Shown here piece by piece: positions 42,425 through 50,083 of a stretch of 64,000 bases of DNA. The position numbers and the translations under genes are program-made. The stretch's first letter is position 1. Each line of letters opens with the position of its first letter. Source of the DNA: CAVDRM01 sp963611355 (GTDB taxonomy: Bacteria > Bacillota > Clostridia > Christensenellales > Aristaeellaceae); NCBI GenBank assembly GCA_963611355.1, contig CAVDRM010000002.1:62001-126000 (forward strand). Direction: 5' to 3'. A model generated the notes under the pieces. That model made no database searches. It worked only from the letters and a program-made list of their open reading frames with translations, and was not told where the DNA came from.

Positions 42425-42494
42425 GAGCTTGTGCATCGTTTTTCGGGCGGGGTACGGGGAGGGGACTTTGTTCAAAAAAGTCTCCTCCCCGCAA
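42425..42494 (-). repeat. Intergenic hairpin repeat, copy E (terminator-like)
   Basis: GAGCTTGTGCATCG, GTTTTTCGGGCGGGG, then GGGGAGGGGACTTTG pairing with AAAGTCTCCTCCCC. It ends 12 bases behind lepA and probably terminates it. Confidence 0.7.
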
Positions 42495-42505
42495 TCTATC
42501 TATCG

Positions 42506-44314
42506 TTATCCCTCATCCATTTTGAGGACGGCCATGAACGCCTCGCCGGGGAGCTGGACGGTGCCGAACTGACGGAGGCGCTTTTTGCCCTCCTTCTGCT
42601 TTTCCAGGAGCTTCTTTTTGCGGGTGATGTCGCCGCCGTAGCACTTGGCCAGCACGTCCTTGCGCACGGCCTTGACGGTCTCGCGGGCGATGATTTTGCC
42701 GCCGATGGCCGCCTGAATGGGGATTTCAAACTGCTGGCGCGGGATGACGTCGCGCAGCTTTTCCGCAATGCTCCGCCCGCGGGGGTACGCCCTGTCCTTG
42801 TGCACAATCATGGTGAAGGCGTCGCAGATTTCGCCGTTCAGCAGGATGTCCATCTTGACCAGATCGCTCTCCCGATAGCCCGTGACCTCGTAGTCAAAGG
42901 ACGCATAGCCGCGGCTGCGGGACTTGAGCTGGTCGAAATAATCGAAGATGATTTCGTTTAAGGGGATGTCGTAGGACAGCTTGACGCGCCCGCCCTCGTA
43001 CTGCATGTCGATGAACACGCCGCGCTTGGACTGGCTCAGATCCATCAGCGTGCCGACAAACTCCTGCGGGGTGTAGATGGTGGCGCGGACAAAGGGCTCG
43101 CGCATACAGGCGATGTCGTTGGGAGGCGGCAGATTGGACGGGTTGTCGATGGTGATTTCCGAGCCGTCCGTCCTGACGACCTCGTAAACGACGCTCGGCG
43201 CGGTGGTGATGAGGTTCAGGTCAAACTCGCGCTCCAAACGCTCCTGCATGATTTCCATGTGCAGGAGCCCCAAGAAGCCGCAGCGGAAGCCGTAGCCGAG
43301 GGCCGCGCTCGTTTCCGGCTCAAAGGTCAGCGCCGCGTCATTCATGCGCAGCTTTTCCAAAGCGTCCTTGAGCGCATCGTAATCCGCGCCGTCGGCAGGA
43401 TAAATGCCGCAGAAGACCACGGGCTGCACCTGCCGGTAGCCGGGCAGGGCTTCGGCGGCGGGCGCGGCGGCGTTCGTGATGGTATCGCCCACGCGGGTGT
43501 CGCGCACGTCCTTGATGGACGCGGCGATGTAGCCGACCTCGCCGGGGCGAAGCTCCGCGCACGGGACGTAATTCGGCTTGAACATGCCGACCTCGACCAC
43601 GTCAAACTCCGCGCCGGTCTGCATCATGCGCATCCGCATACCGGGATAGACGCGCCCCTCCATCACGCGGACAAAGCAGATGGCGCCGCGGTAATTGTCG
43701 TAGGCGGCGTCAAAGACCAGCGCCCTGAGCGGAGCACGCTCATCGCCGGCGGGCGGCGGCACGCGGGTGACGACCGCCTCCAGGACGTCGTCAATGCCGA
43801 TGCCCATCTTGGCGGAAATCAGCGGCGCGTCCTGCGCGTCCAGACCGATTTCCTCCTCGATTTCGCCCTTGACGACATCCGGCTGGGCGCTGGGCAGGTC
43901 GATTTTGTTGATGACCGGGACGATTTCCAGGTTGTGCTCCAAGGCCATGTAGACGTTCGCCAGCGTCTGCGCCTCCACGCCCTGCGTCGCGTCCACGACC
44001 AGAACAGCGCCCTCGCAGGCAGCCAGGGCGCGGCTGACCTCATAGGAAAAGTCCACATGGCCGGGGGTGTCGATGAGATTCAGCTCGTACGTCCTGCCGT
44101 CCTTCGCGGTATAGTCCATGCGCACGGCCTTGGATTTGATGGTGATGCCGCGCTCGCGCTCCAAGTCCATCGAGTCCAGAATCTGCTCCACCATTTCGCG
44201 CTTTTCAAAGACGCCGGTCTTTTCCAGGATGCGGTCGGCCAAGGTGGATTTGCCGTGGTCGATGTGGGCAATGATGCAGAAATTGCGGATTTTTGTCAGT
44301 CTTTGGTCGGACAA
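42506..44314 (-). CDS. lepA: Elongation factor 4 (LepA)
   Basis: A 602-residue ribosome back-translocation GTPase. G1 is AHIDHGKST, G2/G3 are RGITIKSK and DTPGHVDF, G4 is NKIDLPSA; the LepA-specific C-terminus is GKIIARETVKAVRKDVLAKC YGGDITRKKKLLEKQ in part. The start is an unusual TTG (44314) nine bases after GGAGG; no in-frame ATG near it has an RBS. It has its own promoter. Confidence 0.96.
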   Translation of the reverse strand: MSDQRLTKIRNFCIIAHIDHGKSTLADRILEKTGVFEKREMVEQILDSMDLERERGITIKSKAVRMDYTAKDGRTYELNLIDTPGHVDFSYEVSRALAACEGAVLVVDATQGVEAQTLANVYMALEHNLEIVPVINKIDLPSAQPDVVKGEIEEEIGLDAQDAPLISAKMGIGIDDVLEAVVTRVPPPAGDERAPLRALVFDAAYDNYRGAICFVRVMEGRVYPGMRMRMMQTGAEFDVVEVGMFKPNYVPCAELRPGEVGYIAASIKDVRDTRVGDTITNAAAPAAEALPGYRQVQPVVFCGIYPADGADYDALKDALEKLRMNDAALTFEPETSAALGYGFRCGFLGLLHMEIMQERLEREFDLNLITTAPSVVYEVVRTDGSEITIDNPSNLPPPNDIACMREPFVRATIYTPQEFVGTLMDLSQSKRGVFIDMQYEGGRVKLSYDIPLNEIIFDYFDQLKSRSRGYASFDYEVTGYRESDLVKMDILLNGEICDAFTMIVHKDRAYPRGRSIAEKLRDVIPRQQFEIPIQAAIGGKIIARETVKAVRKDVLAKCYGGDITRKKKLLEKQKEGKKRLRQFGTVQLPGEAFMAVLKMDEG

Positions 44315-44405
44315 GAGAGAACCTCCTTCGGGGTGCGTGGGAAAACAAAATGAAAGCCGGGGCTTTGCGTTCCGTCACGGAAAACGGACGGATAAAGCCT
44401 GCTTT

Positions 44406-44434
44406 AGTATATACGAGGCGGGGGAAAAATGCAA
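44406..44434 (-). promoter_or_regulatory. lepA promoter
   Basis: Minus strand TTGCAT (44429-44434), 17-base spacer, TATACT (44406-44411). Confidence 0.75.
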
Positions 44435-44464
44435 GAAATTCGGTAATCAACCTTCCTTTTCAAC

Positions 44465-44563
44465 CGCCACACACAGATATTTTCTTTGATGCAGCAATCC
44501 ATTTTGTGTACCGGTTTTCGGGAGGGCGCGGGAGGGGCTTTTGACGAAAAAGCCTCCTCCCGC
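44465..44563 (-). repeat. Intergenic hairpin repeat, copy F (terminator-like)
   Basis: CACACACAGATATTTTC, TTTGATGCAGCAATCC, TTGTGTACCGGTTTTCGGG, then GCGGGAGGGGCTTTT pairing with AAAAGCCTCCTCCCGC. It lies behind clpB, and with the lepA promoter makes up the 334-bp gap. Confidence 0.72.
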
Positions 44564-44648
44564 AAAATAAAACCAAAACTCCTCCATAAAGCAGGCGCGC
44601 TCCCGTTTCCCGTCAGGGGAACGAGAGCGCGCCGTATGCGCCTGTTTG

Positions 44649-47252
44649 TTACTTCTGTATCGATACGCTGAAGCCGTCGGGGCTGTCGGCGGCATCGACG
44701 ACGAGGGTATCGCCGGGGAGCGCCGCGCCCTCGATGAGCTTGCGGGCGACGAGCGTTTCGATGCGCGACTGAATGAGCCGCTTCATGGGGCGGGCGCCGT
44801 AAACGGGGTCGTAGCCCATGTCAAGGAGCTTGTCGCGGGCGGCAGAGGTGAGGGTCAGGGTCAGCTGTTTGTCCGCGAGCCGCGCATGCAGCTTTTCAAG
44901 CAGGAGGTCAACGATTTGCTGAATCTGCGTCCTGTCAAGCGGCGTAAAGAACACGGTATCGTCAATGCGGTTGAGGAATTCCGGCTTGAATGTGGCCTTG
45001 AGCAGGGAGCGGACGCGCTCCTTGGCTTCGTCCGAGAGGCAGCCGGAAGCGTCGATGCCTTCGAGAATCTGCTGGCTGCCCAGGTTGCTCGTCATGATGA
45101 GGATGGTGTTCTTAAAGTCCACCGTTCGCCCCTGGCTGTCCGTTACGCGGCCGTCATCCAGAATTTGCAGGAGGATGTTGAACACATCCGGATGCGCCTT
45201 CTCCATTTCGTCAAAGAGGACGACGGAGTAGGGCTTGCGGCGGACGGCCTCGGTGAGCTGGCCGCCTTCTTCATAGCCGACATATCCGGGCGGTGCGCCG
45301 ATCAGACGGGAGACGGAGAATTTCTCCATGTACTCGGTCATGTCGATGCGCACAATGTTTTTCTCATCGTCAAAGAGGGCCTGCGCCAAAGCCTTTGCAA
45401 GCTCCGTCTTGCCCACGCCCGTGGGTCCCAGAAAGAGGAAGGAACCGATGGGGCGGTTTTCATCCGCAATGCCCGCACGGGAGCGCAGGATGGCGTCGGA
45501 CACGGCCTGCACAGCCTCGTCCTGACCGATAACGCGCTTGTGGAGCTGTTCGGGCAGGTGCAGGAGCTTCTCGCGCTCGGTCTCCATCAGCTTGCTGACG
45601 GGAATGCCCGTCCACCGCGCCACGATGCGGGCGATTTCCTCGTCCGTCACCTTGTCGCGCAGCAGGGTGCTGTCGCTCCTGGGCGCTTTTTCAGCGTCCT
45701 CCAGCTCCTTTTGCAGCTTCGGCAGCGTGCCGTATTTCAGCTCGGCCGCCTTGCTCAAATCGTAATTCCGCTCGGCGCGGGCGATGTCCGCGTTCGTCCT
45801 TTCGATGTCCTCGCGCAGCTTCTGCACCTTGCCGATGTCGCTCTTTTCATTCTCCCAGCGGGACTTCATGGCCTTGAACTTTTCGCGCATTTCGGAAAGC
45901 TCTTTGCGCAGAACGGCAAGGCGCTCTCTGCTCATTTCGTCCGTTTCGTGGCTAAGGGCAGCCTCTTCGATTTCGTGCTGCATGATGCGGCGGCTGATTT
46001 CATCCAGCTCCTGCGGCATGGAATCCATCTCGGTGCGAATCATGGCGCACGCCTCGTCCACAAGGTCGATGGCCTTGTCGGGCAGAAAACGGTCGGAAAT
46101 GTAGCGGGCGGAGAGGGTCGCGGCGGCAATCAGCGCGTTGTCCGTGATTTTGACCCCGTGGAAGACCTCGTAGCGCTCCTTCAGGCCGCGCAGAATGGAA
46201 ATGGTGTCCTCAACGGACGGCTCATTGACCAGAACGGGCTGGAAGCGGCGCTCCAGGGCTGCGTCCTTTTCAATGTATTTGCGGTATTCGTCCAGGGTCG
46301 TCGCGCCGATGCAGTGCAGCTCTCCGCGTGCCAGCATGGGCTTTAAGAGGTTGCCCGCGTCCATGCTGCCCTCGGTCTTGCCCGCGCCGACGATGAGGTG
46401 CAGCTCATCGATGAAGAGGATGATGCGGCCCTCGCTCTTTTTGATTTCGTTGAGCACGGCCTTTAAGCGCTCCTCAAACTCGCCGCGGAACTTCGCGCCC
46501 GCAATCAGGGAGCCCATGTCAAGCGAAAAAATGCTGCGGTCCTTCAGGGAATCCGGCACGTCGCCGCGCACGATGCGCAGCGCCAGCCCCTCGGCAATGG
46601 CCGTCTTGCCAACGCCCGGCTCGCCGATTAAAACAGGGTTGTTCTTCGTCTTTCGGGACAGGATGCGCACGACGTCGCGGATTTCACGGTCACGGCCGAT
46701 GACCGGATCGAGCTTGTTCTGCCGCGCCCGCTCCACCAGATCCGAGCCGTATTTTTTGAGCGCGTCATAGGTGTCCTCCGGATTGTCGCTGGTCACCTGG
46801 CTGGCGCCGCGCACGGTGGAAAGCACCTGCAAAAAGCCTTCCCTGCGGATGTCAAAGCGGGAGAACAGGGACGCAAGCTCCCTGTCCGGCACACGGAGGA
46901 GCGCCAAGAAAAGGTGTTCAACCGAGATGTATTCATCCTTCATCTGAGAGGCAGCCTTCGCCGCCTCGTTCAGCGCCTTGTCCATGTCGCCGGAGACATA
47001 GACCTTGCCCTGCTCGCGGGACAGGCCCTGCACCTTCGGCAGCTTTTCCACGATGGCGCGGGCATTCTGCGTGACCGCTGCCACATCCTTGCCCATTTTT
47101 TTCAGAAGCTGGGGGATGAGCCCCTGCTCCTCCTGCAAAAGCGCCAGCAAAAGGTGCGCCTGCTCCAGCTGCTGGTTGCTGTATTCCGTCGCCAGCGTCT
47201 GCGCGCCGTTGATGGCTTCAATGCTTTTCTGCGTGTACTTGTTTTCGGACAT
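44649..47252 (-). CDS. clpB: ATP-dependent disaggregase ClpB
   Basis: An 867-residue Hsp100 that rescues aggregated proteins with DnaK. Two AAA modules: Walker A GEPGVGKTAIAEGLALR and GPTGVGKTELAKALAQ; between them the coiled-coil middle domain (about 400-520) that defines ClpB against ClpC. The N-domain starts YTQKSIEAINGAQTLA. ATG 47252 with GAGGTG six bases upstream is preferred to GTG 47261. A 200-base leader separates it from its promoter. Control elements indicate heat-shock repression by both HrcA and CtsR. Confidence 0.96.
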   Translation of the reverse strand: MSENKYTQKSIEAINGAQTLATEYSNQQLEQAHLLLALLQEEQGLIPQLLKKMGKDVAAVTQNARAIVEKLPKVQGLSREQGKVYVSGDMDKALNEAAKAASQMKDEYISVEHLFLALLRVPDRELASLFSRFDIRREGFLQVLSTVRGASQVTSDNPEDTYDALKKYGSDLVERARQNKLDPVIGRDREIRDVVRILSRKTKNNPVLIGEPGVGKTAIAEGLALRIVRGDVPDSLKDRSIFSLDMGSLIAGAKFRGEFEERLKAVLNEIKKSEGRIILFIDELHLIVGAGKTEGSMDAGNLLKPMLARGELHCIGATTLDEYRKYIEKDAALERRFQPVLVNEPSVEDTISILRGLKERYEVFHGVKITDNALIAAATLSARYISDRFLPDKAIDLVDEACAMIRTEMDSMPQELDEISRRIMQHEIEEAALSHETDEMSRERLAVLRKELSEMREKFKAMKSRWENEKSDIGKVQKLREDIERTNADIARAERNYDLSKAAELKYGTLPKLQKELEDAEKAPRSDSTLLRDKVTDEEIARIVARWTGIPVSKLMETEREKLLHLPEQLHKRVIGQDEAVQAVSDAILRSRAGIADENRPIGSFLFLGPTGVGKTELAKALAQALFDDEKNIVRIDMTEYMEKFSVSRLIGAPPGYVGYEEGGQLTEAVRRKPYSVVLFDEMEKAHPDVFNILLQILDDGRVTDSQGRTVDFKNTILIMTSNLGSQQILEGIDASGCLSDEAKERVRSLLKATFKPEFLNRIDDTVFFTPLDRTQIQQIVDLLLEKLHARLADKQLTLTLTSAARDKLLDMGYDPVYGARPMKRLIQSRIETLVARKLIEGAALPGDTLVVDAADSPDGFSVSIQK

Positions 47253-47433
47253 ATCTGTCACCTCACCTGCATTGGGGTTATGTTTGCATCAGGGCGGGAA
47301 AGAAGGTTTAGCCCCCGCACGCAAAGCCGAAGCGCTGCGCACCGCCTTTCGGGGACGGGCGCGGGAAGGACTGCTTCAGGCGCTTCCCTGGTTACGTCCG
47401 CGGGAAACCGTGTTTCCTGCCGAAGGCCGGAAG

Positions 47434-47450
47434 TCTGACCTTCTTTGACC
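47434..47450 (-). promoter_or_regulatory. CtsR operator at clpB
   Basis: On the minus strand GGTCAAA-GAA-GGTCAGA, matching the CtsR heptad repeat (A/G)GTCAAANAN(A/G)GTCAAA with one mismatch. It lies at about +3 to +19 of the predicted clpB transcript. Confidence 0.78.
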
Positions 47451-47459
47451 TTCAAGAAT

Positions 47460-47487
47460 ATTATACACCGTCCGGCTTTGAAGTCAA
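47460..47487 (-). promoter_or_regulatory. clpB promoter
   Basis: Minus strand TTGACT (47482-47487), 16-base spacer, TATAAT (47460-47465). Its -35 is 20 bp from the CIRCE element. Confidence 0.82.
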
Positions 47488-47506
47488 GGGGTTTGAAAAA
47501 ATTTTG

Positions 47507-47533
47507 TTAGCACTTTCCTTTGATGAGTGCTAA
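47507..47533. promoter_or_regulatory. CIRCE element (HrcA operator)
   Basis: TTAGCACTT-N9-GAGTGCTAA, one mismatch from the CIRCE consensus TTAGCACTC-N9-GAGTGCTAA. It lies between the divergent clpB and htpG promoters, eight bases from the htpG -35. Confidence 0.95.
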
Positions 47534-47540
47534 TTTTTGA

Positions 47541-47569
47541 TTGCATTTTGCTTCGGGGCGTGTTATAAT
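47541..47569 (+). promoter_or_regulatory. htpG promoter
   Basis: TTGCAT (47541-47546), 17-base spacer ending TGT, TATAAT (47564-47569): an extended -10 promoter. It leaves a leader of about 140 bases before htpG. Confidence 0.82.
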
Positions 47570-47719
47570 GCATTCGGTCAGGCGTTTCACGGGGAAGGCG
47601 GCCTGCCGTTTCCCCGCATCAGGGTCTGACCGTGCGCTTCCCCTCGACGGGCGGAGCGGAATAGGAATATATATAAAGAAGGAAGGCGTTTGACCTTCCT
47701 CTGACACGGGAGGATTCGT

Positions 47720-49702
47720 ATGAGCGATATGCAAAAGGGCAACATTTCCATTGACGCGCAGAACATCATGCCGGTCATCAAGCGCTGGCTGTACTCGGAC
47801 AAGGACATTTTCATCCGTGAAATGGTCTCCAACGGCTGCGACGCCGTGACCAAATACAGGATGCTCAGGGGCGCGGACGCGGACAAGGAGGACTTGCGCG
47901 TCACCGTGACCGTGGACAAGGAAGCGGGCGAGCTGCGCTTTACCGACAACGGCATCGGCATGACCGCCGAGGAGGTCGAGAAGTATATCAATCAGGTCGC
48001 CTTCTCCGGCGCGGAGGAGTTTTTGAAGAACTATGAGGGCGGCGACAAGGGCGGCATCATCGGCCACTTCGGTCTGGGCTTTTATTCCGCCTTCATGGTC
48101 TCCGATAAGGTGACGATTGACACCCTCTCCTGGCAGGACGGCGCGGAGCCTGTCATCTGGCAGAGCGAGGACGGCATGCAGTTCACCATGCAGGCGGGCG
48201 GGCGCGCCGAGCGCGGCACCACCATCACCCTGCACATCATGGAGGACGAGAAGGAATTTCTGGACGGCTACCGCGTCCGCGAGGTGCTGGAGCGCTACTG
48301 CGGCTACATGGCCGTGCCGATTTATCTGGAAGATTTAGAGGCGGAAAAGCAGCGCATCGAGGCGGAAAAGAAGTGCGCCGCTGAGGAAAAGGAAAAGGGA
48401 GAAAAAGAGGAAAAGGACGAGAATTTCGCGCACGACGTGCCCAAGAAGGACGAGGAGCACGAATGCGAATGCGGGCACGACCATGAGCACGACCATGAAT
48501 GCGAATGCGGGCATGACGACGCGCCCAAGCCCATCAACGATACGCATCCTTTGTGGCTCAAGAACCCCAAGGACTGCACGCCGGAGGAGTATAAGGCGGC
48601 TTACCGCAAGCTTTTCCACACCTATGAAGACCCGCTGTTCTGGGTGCACCTGAACGTGGACTATCCCTTTAACCTAAAGGGCATCCTCTATTTCCCGCGC
48701 ATCAAGAAGAACTTCGGCGGGCAGGAGGGCGAAATCAAGCTGTTCAACCGTCAGGTCTTCGTGGCGGACAACATCAAGGAAGTCATTCCCGAATTTCTGA
48801 TGCTGCTCAAGGGCGTCGTGGACTGCCCCGACCTGCCCCTGAACGTCTCCCGCTCCTTCCTGCAAAACGACGGCTATGTCAGGCGCCTGTCCCAGCACAT
48901 CACCAAGAAGGTGGCGGACAAGCTCAACAGCCTCATGAACACCGAGCGCGAGACCTACCAGACCTATTGGGACGATATTGCCCCGTTTGTCAAGTACGGT
49001 TGCATTCGTGACCAGAAGTTCTATGAAATGGTCAAGGGCAGCATCCTGTTGAAGACCACCGCGGGCGAGTGCCTGACCATTGACGAATACAGGACGCGCA
49101 ACGAGGGCAAGGCGGAGAAGAAAATCTTCTACACCACCGAGCCGGACCGTCAGGCGGCGGCCGTCGCCCTGTACACCGAGCGCGGCATTGACGTTGCGGT
49201 CATGGATACGCTGATTGACATGAACTTCATGTCCTTCATGGAGTTCGGCGCGGGGCAGGACGGCCTGTCCTTTGCCCGTGTGGACGCGGACGTGTCCGGC
49301 CTCAGGCAGGAGAGCGACGAAAACACCGATTTGAACGCCGAGGAGCTTCAGACCGTCCTGCGCGAGGCGCTGGGAGACAAGGACTTGGAGGTCAAGCTGG
49401 AGGCGCTGTCCGACAGGAGCCTTCCCGTGATGCTGGTGGAGGATGAGCAGATTCGCCGCTACAAGGAAATGAGCGCCGCCTACGGCGAGAACTTCAGCTT
49501 CCCCTCCCGCTATACGCTGGTTCTGAATAGGCTCTGCCCCACGGTCCGCGCTTTGGCTTCGATGGAGCCCGGCGACAAGCGCACCCTGCTTTGCAAGCAG
49601 CTGTACGACGTCGCCCGCCTGTCCTCCCGCCCGCTCAATGCCGAAGACCTCAAGGCGTTTATCGCCCGGAGCAACGAGATGATTGCGATGCTGGCGGAAT
49701 AA
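47720..49702 (+). CDS. htpG: Hsp90 chaperone HtpG with a Cys/His-rich acidic insert
   Basis: A 660-residue Hsp90, about 35 residues longer than B. subtilis HtpG. The GHKL ATPase has FIREMVSNGCDAVTKY, RFTDNGIGMT and GHFGLGFYSAFMV. Between the N-terminal and middle domains (about 207-272) lies a charged linker that changes from Lys/Glu repeats to a run with two HECECGHD-type units (residues 247-267, 48458-48520), looking like a metal ligand set. The two units come from a 36-bp tandem DNA duplication. Bacterial HtpG normally lacks a long linker. The gene is divergent from clpB and shares CIRCE with it. Confidence 0.95.
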   Translation: MSDMQKGNISIDAQNIMPVIKRWLYSDKDIFIREMVSNGCDAVTKYRMLRGADADKEDLRVTVTVDKEAGELRFTDNGIGMTAEEVEKYINQVAFSGAEEFLKNYEGGDKGGIIGHFGLGFYSAFMVSDKVTIDTLSWQDGAEPVIWQSEDGMQFTMQAGGRAERGTTITLHIMEDEKEFLDGYRVREVLERYCGYMAVPIYLEDLEAEKQRIEAEKKCAAEEKEKGEKEEKDENFAHDVPKKDEEHECECGHDHEHDHECECGHDDAPKPINDTHPLWLKNPKDCTPEEYKAAYRKLFHTYEDPLFWVHLNVDYPFNLKGILYFPRIKKNFGGQEGEIKLFNRQVFVADNIKEVIPEFLMLLKGVVDCPDLPLNVSRSFLQNDGYVRRLSQHITKKVADKLNSLMNTERETYQTYWDDIAPFVKYGCIRDQKFYEMVKGSILLKTTAGECLTIDEYRTRNEGKAEKKIFYTTEPDRQAAAVALYTERGIDVAVMDTLIDMNFMSFMEFGAGQDGLSFARVDADVSGLRQESDENTDLNAEELQTVLREALGDKDLEVKLEALSDRSLPVMLVEDEQIRRYKEMSAAYGENFSFPSRYTLVLNRLCPTVRALASMEPGDKRTLLCKQLYDVARLSSRPLNAEDLKAFIARSNEMIAMLAE

Positions 49703-49736
49703 GCGAAAGCAGCCGCGCACAAGCCCAATATCTGCC

Positions 49737-49780
49737 GCGGGAGACCCTTCCTCTTTCAGAGGGAGAGCCTCCCGCTTTTT
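49737..49780 (+). terminator. htpG terminator
   Basis: GCGGGAG pairs with CTCCCGC across a longer imperfect stem and is followed by TTTTT. Confidence 0.8.
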
Positions 49781-49812
49781 GCGCCGCAGGACGCGCCGTT
49801 TTTGCCAAACCA

Positions 49813-49841
49813 TTGACAAACCGTGGGTTTGCGCGTATACT
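49813..49841 (+). promoter_or_regulatory. Strong promoter of the exporter operon
   Basis: Consensus TTGACA (49813-49818), 17-base spacer, TATACT (49836-49841). Confidence 0.88.
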
Positions 49842-49886
49842 GCTTTTGCGCGATGCGTGAAACTGTGTAGAAGGGAGGCTGCGGGC

Positions 49887-49970
49887 ATGGCATACAGGAA
49901 GGGAAACAGGATTTTTGCTGCTGTGAAGGAGCGCTTTGCGTCTGTCTGCGGCCGGCTTTTCATGCTTTGA
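49887..49970 (+). CDS. 27-residue leader peptide (BmrB-like)
   Basis: ATG 49887 stands eight bases after the strong RBS AAGGGAGG, close behind the promoter, and the frame stops at 49970 ahead of a terminator. The peptide is basic (MAYRKGNRIFAAVKERF...). It is not part of any larger gene. Its codons 21-24 carry GCGGCCGGC (49948-49956), the same nine bases as the 3' arm of the terminator behind it. The layout equals that of B. subtilis bmrB, whose translation controls bmrCD by attenuation when ribosome-targeting antibiotics are present. Confidence 0.8.
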   Translation: MAYRKGNRIFAAVKERFASVCGRLFML

Positions 49971-49998
49971 TGCCTTTTTGAGGACATCAGGCGCTTAT

Positions 49999-50039
49999 CC
50001 GTCGGCTGTGCGTCCCAAGCGCGGCCGGCGGGTCTTTTT
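49999..50039 (+). terminator. Attenuator terminator of the exporter operon
   Basis: A 13-bp stem (49999-50011 with 50019-50031, several G-U pairs), loop of seven, then TCTTTTT. The 5' arm can instead pair over nine bases with 49948-49956 inside the leader ORF, giving an antiterminator. Confidence 0.8.
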
Positions 50040-50083
50040 ATGTCTGAAGAAGTGCAGAAAGTCGAGAGGGGGAGACTGATTTG

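Noticed and set aside
44646..46346. 566-codon plus-strand frame over clpB
   Set aside because: Antisense shadow of ClpB; no RBS or recognisable domain.
47689..47706. Second CtsR box in front of htpG
   Set aside because: Only one heptad (TTTGACC) fits; spacing and second heptad deviate from the consensus.
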